64,000 nucleotides of DNA from Glycomyces harbinensis (GTDB lineage: Bacteria; Actinomycetota; Actinomycetes; Mycobacteriales; Micromonosporaceae). A program made the translations under genes and the position numbers. This document shows positions 8,249 to 16,937 of this stretch, piece by piece. The stretch covers positions 1-64,000 of the forward strand of contig NZ_FNAD01000007.1 in NCBI RefSeq assembly GCF_900101745.1. The letters are read 5' to 3'. Under the pieces are notes generated by a model. It was not told where the DNA came from and searched no databases. It saw only the letters and a list, made by a program, of their open reading frames with translations. Position 1 is the first letter of the stretch. The number at the start of each line of letters is the position of its first letter.

Positions 8249-8653
8249 TCAGTCCCGGTCGAAGTCGCCTTCGAATTCATCCTCGAAGTCGTCGCCTTCG
8301 ACTCCCGGACCGTCGTCGAGCTCGGCCGCCAGGAGCTTCAGGTCGTAGACCGACATGCGCTGGCTCCGGTCGGCCCTGCCCTTGGCGCTCACCGTGACGC
8401 CGTCGTCGCGCAGCAGGTCGGGCACGTCCCGGCCGCTGCGCCCGTCGGACCAGCGGAAACCCTCCGACACCGTCCCGCCCGCCGTCAGCACCCGGTACGC
8501 CTTCGCCACCCCGCCGTCGTCCTTCATGAACGCCCCCACCTGCCGCGGCCCGGTCCCGATCAACTCGGCCAGATCCCCGTACGACGTCCAGGTGCCCTCC
8601 GGCAGCGCGTCCACGACCCGGCGCACCAGCTCCCAATCCCGTTCAGTGGTCAT
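8249..8653 (-). CDS. Alkyltransferase-like (MGMT-domain) DNA-binding protein
   Basis: 134 residues; the N-terminal 90 match the DNA-binding domain of O6-alkylguanine-DNA alkyltransferase: LPEGTWTSYGDLAELIGTGPRQVGAFM and AYRVLTAGGTVSEGFRW. The methyl-accepting PCHR motif is absent; the corresponding place reads AYRVL. It therefore cannot repair by alkyl transfer and resembles ATL proteins, which bind alkylated bases and recruit nucleotide excision repair. The C terminus is very acidic (DDFEDEFEGDFDRD). It is convergent with the DUF1349 gene. Function follows the family, not a test. Confidence 0.85.
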   Translation of the reverse strand: MTTERDWELVRRVVDALPEGTWTSYGDLAELIGTGPRQVGAFMKDDGGVAKAYRVLTAGGTVSEGFRWSDGRSGRDVPDLLRDDGVTVSAKGRADRSQRMSVYDLKLLAAELDDGPGVEGDDFEDEFEGDFDRD

Positions 8654-8762
8654 CCCGGAAATCTACGGCCAGCGCCGGCCCCGCCCGCGCCCGCTCCCGC
8701 GCGTTCCCGGCCACCTCCGGCCCCGCGCAGCGGCTACCGGCGCACCACTTGGTGTTAACGTC

Positions 8763-8850
8763 GAACCAGACAGGGGAGCCGATTGGCTGAGAGTGCGGAA
8801 CCGACCGCAGACCCTCACACCTGATCCGGGTAATACCGGCGTAGGAAGTC
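8763..8850 (+). ncRNA. TPP (THI element) riboswitch
   Basis: All conserved THI-box parts are present in order: CAGGGGAGCC (P2 strand) at 8771-8780, GGCTGAGAGTGCGG at 8785-8798, ACCCTCACACCTGATCCGGG around 8811-8830, and TAATACCGGCGTAGGAAG at 8831-8848. The element ends about 50 bases before the ykoE start. Thiamine pyrophosphate binding is expected to reduce expression of the downstream transporter genes. In actinobacteria this usually works by hiding the ribosome site; I cannot define the expression platform by eye. Confidence 0.95.
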
Positions 8851-8901
8851 GTTCGTCGACCGCTGTCGCGACGTGTCCCCGATTTCGTGAAAGGCATGCC
8901 C

Positions 8902-9504
8902 ATGCCCGACAGCACCTCCCTCAACGCCCCCGGCCGCTGGCGCACCGTCGACATCCTCACCTGCGCCGTCCTCGCCGTCGCCTTCGGCGTCGTCTTCTGG
9001 GCCTGGAACTTCGTCTGGGCCGGACTCTCGCCCGCCCTCGAGTTCCTGCCCCCGCTCAACGGCATCCTCTACGGCGTCTGGCTCATCCCCGCAGTCCTCG
9101 CCCCGCTCATCGTCCGCCGCGCCGGCGCCGGCCTGCTTACCGAAGCCCTCGCGGCGACGGTCTCGGCCCTCCTCGGCTCCCTCTGGGGCTTCTTCGTCAT
9201 CTACCAGGGCCTGATCCAGGGTCTCGGCGGCGAACTCGCCTTCGCGGCCGGACGGTACCGCCGCTACGGCACCCTCACCGCCGTCGCCGCGGGCGCCCTC
9301 GCCTGCGTCGGCGCCACCCTCTTCGACGTCTTCGCCTACTACCCCACCTACGACCTGTGGGCCTTCAAGGTCCCCTACATCGGTTTCGCGATGCTCTCGG
9401 GCGCGATCGTCGCCGGCCTCGGCTCGAAAGCCCTGGTCAAGGCCATGCTTCCCACCGGCGCCCTCGACCGGTTCCCGGCCGGGCGCGAACGGGCCCGGAT
9501 CTGA
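8902..9504 (+). CDS. ykoE: ECF transporter S component for thiamine precursor (YkoE)
   Basis: 200 residues with five or six membrane helices. GAAAGG sits 7 bases before the ATG at 8902; in-frame GTG 8887 and ATG 8896 are less well placed. The sequence VDILTCAVLAVAFGVVFWAWNFVW, NGILYGVWLIPAVLAPLIVRRAGAGLLTE and LWGFFVIYQGLIQGLGGELAFA fits the YkoE substrate-binding family. Together with the preceding TPP riboswitch, this supports uptake of hydroxymethylpyrimidine or thiamine. It is the first gene of a three-gene operon; ykoD starts 4 bases after its stop. Confidence 0.93.
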   Translation: MPDSTSLNAPGRWRTVDILTCAVLAVAFGVVFWAWNFVWAGLSPALEFLPPLNGILYGVWLIPAVLAPLIVRRAGAGLLTEALAATVSALLGSLWGFFVIYQGLIQGLGGELAFAAGRYRRYGTLTAVAAGALACVGATLFDVFAYYPTYDLWAFKVPYIGFAMLSGAIVAGLGSKALVKAMLPTGALDRFPAGRERARI

Positions 9505-9508
9505 CCCG

Positions 9509-10948
9509 ATGGTCCCGGTCGAGTTCCGCGGCTTCGCCTGGCGCCACGCCGGACGCCGAGCCCAGGCGGTCGCGGGCGTCGACCTGCGCGTCGAGCCCGG
9601 CGAGCGGGTGCTCCTGCTCGGCCCTTCGGGGTCGGGCAAGTCCACCCTGCTCGCCGCGCTCGCCGGGCTCCTCACCGACGACTCCGGCGAGCAGGACGGC
9701 GAGGTCCTCATCGACGGCAAGCCCGCCGCCGACCAGCGGGCCCGCGTCGGCCTCCTCTTCCAGGACCCCGAGTCGCAGCTGGTCATGGCCCGCAGCGGCG
9801 ACGACGTCGCGTTCGGCCTGGAGAACCAGGCCGTGCCCCCCGGCGAGATCTGGCCGCGCGTCCACGCCGCCCTCGAAGCGGTCGGCTTCCCCTACGGCCC
9901 CGACCGCCCCACGCACGCGCTCTCCGGCGGCGAGCAGCAGCGCCTCGCCCTCGCCGGGGTCCTCGCCCGCCGCCCCGACCTGATCCTCCTGGACGAGCCG
10001 ACCGCGAACCTCGACCCCGAAGGCGCCCAAGACGTCCGCGAGGCGCTGCGGTACGCGCTGGCGGACTCCGAGGCGACCATGATCGTGGTCGAGCACCGCG
10101 TCGCCGACATCCTCGACCTGGTCGACCGCGTCATCGCCCTCGGCCCCGGCGGCACCCTCATCGCCGACGGGCCCGCGGCGGCGGTCCTGGCCGAGCACGG
10201 CGAGAGCCTTGCCGCCCAGGGCGTCTGGGTGCCCGGGGTGCCGCTGCCGTCACGGCCGGCCGGGACGGCAGGCGACGTCGCCCTGCGCGGCGACGGACTC
10301 ACCCTCGCCTACCCCGGGGCCGACCGCCCCGCCCTCGACGACGTCACCTTCGCGCTGCGCCGAGGCGAACTCGTCGCCGTCACCGGACCCAACGGCTCGG
10401 GCAAGTCCACCCTCGCGCTCCTCGCGGGCGGCCTCGCCAGACCCACGAGCGGCGTGGCCACCGTCCCCGGCGAGGCGCGCCCCCTCCACCGGCTCCCGGC
10501 GCGGCGCCTGGCCACCCGCGTCGGCTCGGTGTTCCAGGACCCCGAACACCAGTTCGTGACGCCCACGGTCCGCGACGAACTCGCCTTCGGACCCCGCCAG
10601 GCCGGCTGGCCCGCCGACCGGACCGCCGCCCGCGTCGCCGAACTGCTCGACCGACTCCGCTTGGCGCCCTTGGCCGAAGCGAATCCACACACGCTCTCGG
10701 GCGGCGAAGCCCGGCGACTGTCCGTCGCGGGCGCCCTCGCCGCCGCCCCTGACGTGCTGCTCCTGGACGAGCCGACCTTCGGCCAGGACCGCCGCACCTG
10801 GGGTGAACTGGTCGACCTCACCGCCGACATCCGCGACGAGGGCACCGCGCTCCTGGCGGTCACGCACGACCGCGACTTCGCCGCGGCCCTCGCCGGACGC
10901 GAACTCGTCCTCCGCGGCGGCCGCCTCGCGGAAGGAGCGGCCGAATGA
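9509..10948 (+). CDS. ykoD: Duplicated ABC ATPase of an ECF transporter (YkoD)
   Basis: 479 residues comprising two ATP-binding domains in tandem. Domain one: Walker A GPSGSGKST near residue 38, LSGGEQQRL signature near 140, LLDEPTANLD. Domain two: GPNGSGKST near 295, LSGGEARRL near 395, LLDEPTFGQD. Each has a Q loop (LLFQDPESQ and VFQDPEHQ), as in energising ATPases of energy-coupling-factor importers. In this fused form one protein replaces the usual EcfA/EcfA' pair. It acts at the inner face of the membrane with YkoE and YkoC. Confidence 0.93.
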   Translation: MVPVEFRGFAWRHAGRRAQAVAGVDLRVEPGERVLLLGPSGSGKSTLLAALAGLLTDDSGEQDGEVLIDGKPAADQRARVGLLFQDPESQLVMARSGDDVAFGLENQAVPPGEIWPRVHAALEAVGFPYGPDRPTHALSGGEQQRLALAGVLARRPDLILLDEPTANLDPEGAQDVREALRYALADSEATMIVVEHRVADILDLVDRVIALGPGGTLIADGPAAAVLAEHGESLAAQGVWVPGVPLPSRPAGTAGDVALRGDGLTLAYPGADRPALDDVTFALRRGELVAVTGPNGSGKSTLALLAGGLARPTSGVATVPGEARPLHRLPARRLATRVGSVFQDPEHQFVTPTVRDELAFGPRQAGWPADRTAARVAELLDRLRLAPLAEANPHTLSGGEARRLSVAGALAAAPDVLLLDEPTFGQDRRTWGELVDLTADIRDEGTALLAVTHDRDFAAALAGRELVLRGGRLAEGAAE

Positions 10949-11006
10949 TCACCGGGCACCAGAATGCCGCGTTCCGTGTACCGGCCCTGTCCCACCGGAG
11001 GGGCCC

Positions 11007-11804
11007 GTGCTGACCCTCGCGCCCGTCTGCGACGCCGACGCGCCCATCGCGCGCGTCAACCCCGTCGCGAAACTCGCCGCGGTCGCCGCCGTCTCGACCA
11101 CCGCGCTCGTGGCCGCCGACTGGCTGACCCCGCTGCTCCTCCTCGCCGTCCTCGCCGCCGCGATCCCTTTCAGCGGCATCCGCATCCGCGCCCTCGCGCG
11201 CCACCTCGCCTGGCTGTGGCTCGCCGCCGGCACGGTCGTCGTCGTCAACGCCCTCTTCGCCGCCGAGCAGACCGGCCGCACCCTTCTCGCGTTCGGACCC
11301 GTCGAGATCAGCTCCGGCGCCCTCCTCGACGGCACCGCCATCGGCCTCAGGGTCTGCGTCGCCGCCACCGCCGGCGTCCTCGGCTTCGCCACCACCGACC
11401 CGACCGACCTCGCCGACGCCCTCACCCAGCAGCTCAAAGCCCCTGCGCGCTTCACCCTCGGCGCGCTCGCGGCCCTGCGGCTCCTGCCGCTCCTGGGCGC
11501 CGAATGGCAGCAGATCACCACCGCGCGCCGCGCCCGCGGCCTCGAAGCCGGCTGGAACCCGCTGCGGCGCGCCCGCCTGTTCGCCTCGACCATGTTCACG
11601 CTCCTGGTCGGCGCGATCCGCCGGGCCGGACGCCTCGCCGCCGCCATGGACGCGCGCGGCTTCGACTCCGAGATCCCCAGGACCCACGCCAGAACGCAGC
11701 GCATGGCGGCGGGGGACTGGGCGCTCACCGCGCTGGCCGTCGCGGTGTGCGCCGGGGCGGTCGCCGCCAGCGTCGCCTACGGCACCTTCACGGTCTTCCT
11801 CTGA
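11007..11804 (+). CDS. ykoC: ECF transporter T component (YkoC)
   Basis: 265 residues, an energy-coupling transmembrane protein of the CbiQ/EcfT family. Several hydrophobic helices precede the coupling-helix motif: QITTARRARGLEAG near residue 175 and AMDARGFDSE near 215, the two Ala-Arg-Gly signatures that contact the ATPase. The GTG at 11007 is chosen because GGAGGGG lies 4 bases upstream and the sequence from there (LTLAPVCDADAPIARVNPVAKL) has the usual EcfT start. The 58-base gap after ykoD also holds a short unrelated reading frame that I do not call. Confidence 0.9.
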   Translation: MLTLAPVCDADAPIARVNPVAKLAAVAAVSTTALVAADWLTPLLLLAVLAAAIPFSGIRIRALARHLAWLWLAAGTVVVVNALFAAEQTGRTLLAFGPVEISSGALLDGTAIGLRVCVAATAGVLGFATTDPTDLADALTQQLKAPARFTLGALAALRLLPLLGAEWQQITTARRARGLEAGWNPLRRARLFASTMFTLLVGAIRRAGRLAAAMDARGFDSEIPRTHARTQRMAAGDWALTALAVAVCAGAVAASVAYGTFTVFL

Positions 11805-11850
11805 CCGCAACCGGCTTGCGCCGCCGGGACGGCCGTGCGAAGGTGGCCCC

Positions 11851-12411
11851 ATGTCCGATTCCCTTGTGCTGCCTCGCGACGTCGAAGAGGCCGTGGCCTT
11901 CGAACGTGCCGATCGAGCATTGCGGTACCTGCACTTCTGGGGCCACGACCGCGAAGCGGACGGCACCATCGGGCGCGGCTGCCTGAGCCAGTGGTGGCCG
12001 GTCGCGTTCACCGAGGACGGGCACCGGTTCGCCTCCGCCGAGCACTACATGATGGCGCGCAAGGCCCGCCTGTTCGGCGACGCCGAAGCCGAGGAGCGGA
12101 TCCTCGCCTCGTCGCACCCGGCCGAGGCCCAGAAGCTCGGCCGGAAGGTGCGGGGCTTCGACCACGCGGTCTGGGAGGCCGAGCGGTCCGCCATCGTGGC
12201 CCGCGGCAACGAGTTGAAGTTCGGACAGCACCCCGACCTGCGCGCCTATCTGGTCGCCACCGCCGGTCGCGTCCTGGTCGAGGCCAGCCCGCGCGACCGA
12301 ATCTGGGGCATCGGCCTGGCCGCCGGCGACCCGCGGGCGGCGTCCCCGGCCGCCTGGCGGGGCCTGAACCTCCTCGGCTTCGCCCTCATGGCGGCGAGGG
12401 ACCGGCTCTGA
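11851..12411 (+). CDS. NADAR-family protein (YbiA-like)
   Basis: 186 residues of the NADAR fold. Motifs: LHFWGHDR near residue 27, LSQWWPVAFTEDGHRFASAEHYMMARKARLFGD (the conserved F/W, Glu and aromatic set), and GNELKFGQHPDLRAYLVATAGRVLVEASPRDRIWGIG. Family members such as E. coli YbiA act as N-glycosidases on reactive riboflavin intermediates; others reverse ADP-ribosylation of DNA bases. The WGIG motif is complete, so an active enzyme is likely. It is an apparently single cytoplasmic gene; the 46 bases before it hold no strong ribosome site. Confidence 0.9.
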   Translation: MSDSLVLPRDVEEAVAFERADRALRYLHFWGHDREADGTIGRGCLSQWWPVAFTEDGHRFASAEHYMMARKARLFGDAEAEERILASSHPAEAQKLGRKVRGFDHAVWEAERSAIVARGNELKFGQHPDLRAYLVATAGRVLVEASPRDRIWGIGLAAGDPRAASPAAWRGLNLLGFALMAARDRL

Positions 12412-12490
12412 CCGCGAACGGCGCGTGAAGGGACCGGTGAATCCCGGGATGCGTCGCCCCGACCCCGCAGTGCGTCATACGGTGGAAGGC

Positions 12491-13111
12491 ATGCGACTGA
12501 CCAGATTCGGCCACTCATGCGTCCGCTTCGACACCGGCGAGGGCGTCATCGTCATCGACCCGGGCGTCTTCTCCGACCCCGCGGCCCTCGACGGCGCCGA
12601 CGCCGTGTTCATCACCCACCAGCACCCCGACCACTGCAACGACCCCGAGCTGCGGCGCCTCCTCGAGGACCGGCCCGAGGTGCGCCTCTACGGGCCGTCA
12701 TCGCTGTCCGAGGTGCTCGGGAGCCTCCCGTTCACGACGGTGAGCGCCGGCGACGCGATCCCCGCGGCGGGCACCGAGGTGAAGGTGATCGGCAGGCACC
12801 ACGCCCAGATCCACGCCGACATCCCCGTGGTCCCGAACGTCGGCTACCTCGTGGACGGCGTCTTCCACCCCGGCGACGCCCTCACGGTCCCCGACGAGCC
12901 GGTCCGACTCCTCCTCGCGCCGATCGCCGCGCCGTGGCTGAAGCTCGCCGAGGCGGTCGACTACATCCGGGCCGTGGACGCCCCGATGGTCCACCCCATC
13001 CACGACGCCATCCTCAGCGACACCGGCCTGACCATGGTCGACCGGATGCTCGCCAACCTCGTCGGCGACTCCTATGAACGCATCGCGGACGGGCACACCG
13101 CCACCATCTGA
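12491..13111 (+). CDS. MBL-fold metallohydrolase (UlaG-like)
   Basis: 206 residues from ATG 12491 with GGTGGAAGG just upstream. The metallo-beta-lactamase motif THQHPDHCN near residue 44 supplies the metal ligands HxHxDH; GYLVDGVFHPGD near 120 supplies the Asp ligand and HPIHD near 170 the last His. It begins MRLTRFGHSCVRFDTGEGVIVIDPG, typical of small UlaG-like hydrolases, whose natural substrates are mostly unknown. Cytoplasmic, no neighbours in operon beyond the NADAR gene 80 bases upstream. Confidence 0.9.
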   Translation: MRLTRFGHSCVRFDTGEGVIVIDPGVFSDPAALDGADAVFITHQHPDHCNDPELRRLLEDRPEVRLYGPSSLSEVLGSLPFTTVSAGDAIPAAGTEVKVIGRHHAQIHADIPVVPNVGYLVDGVFHPGDALTVPDEPVRLLLAPIAAPWLKLAEAVDYIRAVDAPMVHPIHDAILSDTGLTMVDRMLANLVGDSYERIADGHTATI

Positions 13112-13246
13112 ACCCACGCCTGCCGCCGGGCGTCGCCGCCGGACCGGCGAACGCCATGGGCGGCAACCGCAACCAACCACGCGCGGCGGCCGCCGGAGAC
13201 GGACCGGCCACCGGTGACGGCCTCCACGGCCTTGGCGCGCATCGGC

Positions 13247-14455
13247 TCAGGACCCGTCGCGGTCGACCGGCCCGTCTGATCCCGTACCGGACGGGCCGCC
13301 GCCGGGCCGCGCGCGCCGGTTCAGGCGCGCCGCCTGCTTGAGCAGGTGCGCCATCTCGGCACTGCTCGTCGCGGCCTGGGCCGCGGCCGCGTACAGCCGC
13401 GCCGCCTCGCCGTCGTTCCCGGCCTGCTCGTGCAGGTAGGCGGCCACGGCGTCGCGCCTCGGCAGCCCCGCGTCCAACTTCTCGACCTGCCGCAGCCCGG
13501 CGAGCGGCCCGTCGACGTAGCCGACGGCGACCGCGCGGTTGAGTTCCACGACCGGGTTGCCCGGGACGATCCGCACGAGCTCGTCGTACCACTCCAGGAT
13601 CTGCGACCAGTCGGTCTCATCGGCCGACGCCGCGTCGTCGTGCAGCGCCGCGATCGCGGCCTGGACCTGGTACTCGCCGAGCGCATCGCGCGCGAGCGCG
13701 TCCTGGAGCAGCTCCACGCCTTCGGTGATCATCGCCGTGTCCCAGCGGGACCGGTCCTGGAGCGCCAGCGGCACCAGATCGCCCGACGCGTCGAGCCGCG
13801 CCGCCCGGCGCGCGTGGTGCAGCAGCATCAGGGCGAGCAGGCCCGCCGCCTCGGGATCGTGCGGGACCGAAGCGGTGAGCTGCCGGGTCAGTCGGATCGC
13901 CTCGGCGGCGAGGTCGGTGGCGCCGCCGAAGCCGTGATCGAACATCAGGTACAGCACGCGCAGCACGGCCCGCACGTCGCCGGGCCGCTCGAACCGCTCC
14001 CCGGCAAGGGTCCGCTTGGCGCGCGAGATGCGTTGGGCCATGGTCGATTCGGGGACGAGGAACGCCCTGGCGATCTGCGCCGTCGTCAGGCCGCCGACCG
14101 CGCGGAGCGTCAACGCGATCGCGGAGGCCGGACTGAGCGCGGGATGGCAGCAGCGGCTCAGGAGCAGCAGCGTGTCGTCCGCCTGCCCGGCAGGACCGGG
14201 GGCCGGTTCGTGCGTCACCGCGACCTCGCGCATCGCCCGGGCCGACGCCGATCGGCGCGCGTCCAGGAACTTGCGCCAGGCCACGGTGACCAGCCACCCC
14301 TTGGGCTCGTCGGGCATCCCGCCCTCCCAGCGCCGCACGGCCTCCATGAGCGCGTCCTGCACGGCGTCCTCGGCCGCCGCGAAGTCGGCTCCGCGGCGGA
14401 CGAGGACGCTCAGGACCTGCGGGCTCAGATCCCGCAAGAGGTGTTCGCCGATCAT
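13247..14455 (-). CDS. ECF42-type RNA polymerase sigma factor with C-terminal TPR-like extension
   Basis: 402 residues. Region 2: LVRRGADFAAAEDAVQDALMEAVRRW and KGWLVTVAWRKFLDARR; region 4: LTLRAVGGLTTAQIARAFLVPESTMAQRISRAKRTL. The remaining 220 residues form the helical extension typical of the ECF42 group (GLLALMLLHHARRAARLDASGDLVPLALQDRSRWD, EWYDELVRIVPGNPVVELNRAVAV). No anti-sigma gene is adjacent; in this group the extension itself is thought to control activity. A YCII-domain gene ends 10 bases upstream on the same strand, which is the diagnostic partner of ECF42 factors. Confidence 0.93.
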   Translation of the reverse strand: MIGEHLLRDLSPQVLSVLVRRGADFAAAEDAVQDALMEAVRRWEGGMPDEPKGWLVTVAWRKFLDARRSASARAMREVAVTHEPAPGPAGQADDTLLLLSRCCHPALSPASAIALTLRAVGGLTTAQIARAFLVPESTMAQRISRAKRTLAGERFERPGDVRAVLRVLYLMFDHGFGGATDLAAEAIRLTRQLTASVPHDPEAAGLLALMLLHHARRAARLDASGDLVPLALQDRSRWDTAMITEGVELLQDALARDALGEYQVQAAIAALHDDAASADETDWSQILEWYDELVRIVPGNPVVELNRAVAVGYVDGPLAGLRQVEKLDAGLPRRDAVAAYLHEQAGNDGEAARLYAAAAQAATSSAEMAHLLKQAARLNRRARPGGGPSGTGSDGPVDRDGS

Positions 14456-14465
14456 CGGGACCGGA

Positions 14466-14876
14466 CTACTCCACGACCGGCGGCTCGGTCAGGAACGGCC
14501 GGACCTCCAGCCACTCGTGCAGCGGCTTGCCGTCCTTGCCGGGCGCCGAGGACAGGTACGCGGCGGCCTCGTAGGCCCGCTCCTTCGAGTCGACGTCGAT
14601 GATCATCCACCCCGCGATGAGGTCCTTGGTCTCGGCGAACGGCCCGTCGGTGACCGGCGGCCGGCCTTCGCCGTCGTAGCGCACGAACTCGCCGTCGGGG
14701 GCGAGCGCCTGCCCGTCCACGTATTCGCCCCTGGCGCTCAGGTCGTCGGCGACCTTGCCCATGAACGCGATGTGGGCCGCGATCTCCTCGGGAGTCCACT
14801 GGTCCATGAACGCCTCGGCGTTGGGGTGCGGCTTCGGTCCGCCGCGGTAGTGCTTGAGCAACAGGTACTTCGCCAT
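14466..14876 (-). CDS. YCII-related (DGPF-domain) protein
   Basis: 136 residues, MAKYLLLKHYRGG then VTDGPFAETKDLIAGWMIIDVDSKERAYEAA: the DGPF motif that names the family. GGAGGAAG is placed 5 bases before the ATG at 14876. The fold is a ferredoxin-like YCII domain; proteins of this group accompany ECF42 sigma factors, often as the most abundant regulon member, with no established chemistry. It should be cotranscribed with the sigma gene 10 bases downstream. Confidence 0.92.
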   Translation of the reverse strand: MAKYLLLKHYRGGPKPHPNAEAFMDQWTPEEIAAHIAFMGKVADDLSARGEYVDGQALAPDGEFVRYDGEGRPPVTDGPFAETKDLIAGWMIIDVDSKERAYEAAAYLSSAPGKDGKPLHEWLEVRPFLTEPPVVE

Positions 14877-15020
14877 GATGACTTCCTCCGTGTTCGGGCG
14901 GCTCGTTGCGCCGCCGACATGCCTGGGACGGCGCCGGTCCCCGGTTCTCGACATCGTGCGGCACCAGATTCGCAGATTTCTTCGAAGAATTTTCCGGGCT
15001 GCGCTGGAAGCGCGTAAAAG

Positions 15021-15059
15021 CGCAGGTCCGCCAGGGGGCGTCGTCCTGGCGGACCTGCG
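15021..15059 (-). terminator. Terminator of the ABC exporter operon
   Basis: Perfect 15-bp arms (15021-15035 and 15045-15059) with a 9-base loop lie 38 bases past the stop codon of the exporter gene. On the minus strand the stem is followed by CTTTT. Confidence 0.8.
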
Positions 15060-15096
15060 TTCACGGGGCCTGGTTTCCTCTTCAGGGCTTCCCGGG

Positions 15097-16935
15097 TCAG
15101 GGTCGGGTCGGGGCGGCCGGGTCCTCCTCTTCGACCGCCGGCTGGGCGAACTGGGCCTCGTAGAGGCGCGCGTAGGCGCCCCCGGAGGTCAGCAGCGCCT
15201 CGTGGTCGCCCTGCTCGACCACGTGGCCGTGCTCCATCACCACGATCAGGTCGGCGTCGCGGATCGTGGAGAGGCGGTGGGCGATCACGAAGCTCGTGCG
15301 GCCCTGGCGCAGGGCGATCATGCCCTGCTGGACCAGCATCTCGGTGCGGGTGTCCACCGAGCTGGTCGCCTCGTCGAGGATCAGGATCGACGGGTCGATC
15401 AGGAACGCCCGCGCGATCGTCACCAACTGGCGCTCGCCCGCGCTCAGGCTGCCCTCCTCGGCGCCGACGACGGTGTCGTAGCCGTCGGGGAGGGTGCGGA
15501 TGAAGTGGTCGGCGTGGGCCGCCGAGGCCGCGGCCACCACTTCCTCGCGGGTCGCCTCGGGCCTGCCGTAGGCGATGTTCTCCGCGATGGTGCCGTCGAA
15601 GAGCCACGTGTCCTGGAGGACCATGCCGATGCGCCGGCGCAGGCGCTCGCGCTCCACGGTGGAGACGTCGACGCCGTCCACGGTGATGCGCCCCGCGTCG
15701 AGGTCGTAGAACCGCATGAGCAGGTTCACCAGGGTCGTCTTGCCCGCGCCCGTGGGACCGACGATCGCGACCGACTGGCCCGGCTCGGCCGACAGCCACA
15801 GGTGCTCGATCAGCGGCTCGTCCTCCAGGTAGCGGAACGACACGTCCTCGAACGCGACCCGGCCGTCGACGGCCGCGAAGGCGCCGTCGCCGGCCGGCAG
15901 CGGGTCCGGGGACTGCTCCTCGGCGTCGAGGAACTCGAAGACGCGCTCGCCCGAGGCGACGGCCGACTGGATCTGCCCGAACATCGCCGCGAGCATGTTC
16001 AGCGGGTTCGAGAACTGGCCCGTGTACTGGATGAACGCCTGGATCTGGCCGAAGGTGAGCACCGCGGCGGCCACCTGGAGCCCGCCGACCACGGCCACCA
16101 GCACATAGGTCACCGAGCCGAGGAACGCCATCGCCGGGCCGAGCAGGCCCGCCACCCACTGCGCGCGCACGGTGTTGTCGTACAGCTCCTCGTTGTGCCG
16201 CTTGAACGTCGCGGCGCCCTGGGCCTGGCGCCCGAACAGCGTCACCAGCTGATGGCCGGTGATCATCTCTTCGACGTGCCCGTTGAGCTTGCCCGTGGTC
16301 GCCCACTGCTCGGCGAACCGCGGCTGGCTGCGCTTGCCGATCATCCTGGTCGCCAGCACCGTCAGCGGCAGCGTCAGGACCACGACGAGCGTGAGCAGCG
16401 GCGAGATCGTGAGCATGATGATCGGGACGCCGACGAGGAACAGCAGGCCCTGCACGACCCGCTGGGTCACCTGGCCCACCGTCTGCGTCAGGTTGTCGAT
16501 GTCGTTGGTGACCCGCGAGAGCACCTCGCCGCGCGACCGGGAGTCGAAGTAGCGCAGCGGGAGCGAGGACACCTTCCGGTCGGCCTCGGCGCGCAGGTCG
16601 AAGGCCATCTGCTGGGCCATCTTCGCAATCGTGCGCCCGTTGGAGACGGTGATCACGAAGGTCGCCAGCGCCAGCACGACGGCCAGCCCGAGCATCCGGG
16701 CGAGCGCCGCGAAGTCGAGGTCGCCCGCGCTCGCGCCTTCGATGACGAGGTCGGTGGCGCGCCCGAGGACGGTGGGGATCGAGAGCATCCCGCACACCAT
16801 GAGGACGCCGAAGCCGATCACCGAGGCCAGGCGGAAGCCGTCGCGCCGCAGCAGTTCGAGGATGCGCCGCACGGTGCCGCGGAAGTCGTCGGCTTTCTTG
16901 AGCGCCGGCACTCCCATGCCGGCGGGTCCGCGCAT
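15097..16935 (-). CDS. ABC exporter half-transporter with canonical ATPase site
   Basis: 612 residues: six membrane helices in the first 320, then an ATPase domain. Walker A GPTGAGKTT near residue 400, signature LSAGERQLV near 500, Walker B ILILDEATSSVD with the catalytic Glu, and switch His in IAHRLSTIRDAD. The ATG at 16935 follows AGGAGG by 10 bases; a GTG at 16941 overlapping the upstream stop is the alternative. It pairs with the product of the gene just upstream, with which it is translationally coupled. Together they form a heterodimeric multidrug-type exporter like LmrCD/BmrCD. The substrate is unknown. Confidence 0.92.
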   Translation of the reverse strand: MRGPAGMGVPALKKADDFRGTVRRILELLRRDGFRLASVIGFGVLMVCGMLSIPTVLGRATDLVIEGASAGDLDFAALARMLGLAVVLALATFVITVSNGRTIAKMAQQMAFDLRAEADRKVSSLPLRYFDSRSRGEVLSRVTNDIDNLTQTVGQVTQRVVQGLLFLVGVPIIMLTISPLLTLVVVLTLPLTVLATRMIGKRSQPRFAEQWATTGKLNGHVEEMITGHQLVTLFGRQAQGAATFKRHNEELYDNTVRAQWVAGLLGPAMAFLGSVTYVLVAVVGGLQVAAAVLTFGQIQAFIQYTGQFSNPLNMLAAMFGQIQSAVASGERVFEFLDAEEQSPDPLPAGDGAFAAVDGRVAFEDVSFRYLEDEPLIEHLWLSAEPGQSVAIVGPTGAGKTTLVNLLMRFYDLDAGRITVDGVDVSTVERERLRRRIGMVLQDTWLFDGTIAENIAYGRPEATREEVVAAASAAHADHFIRTLPDGYDTVVGAEEGSLSAGERQLVTIARAFLIDPSILILDEATSSVDTRTEMLVQQGMIALRQGRTSFVIAHRLSTIRDADLIVVMEHGHVVEQGDHEALLTSGGAYARLYEAQFAQPAVEEEDPAAPTRP

Positions 16936-16937
16936 GG

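Noticed and set aside
10946..11010. A short reading frame starting ATGA on the ykoD stop codon.
   Set aside because: It ends after about 20 codons and lacks family features; the real ykoC start is the GTG at 11007 after GGAGGGG.
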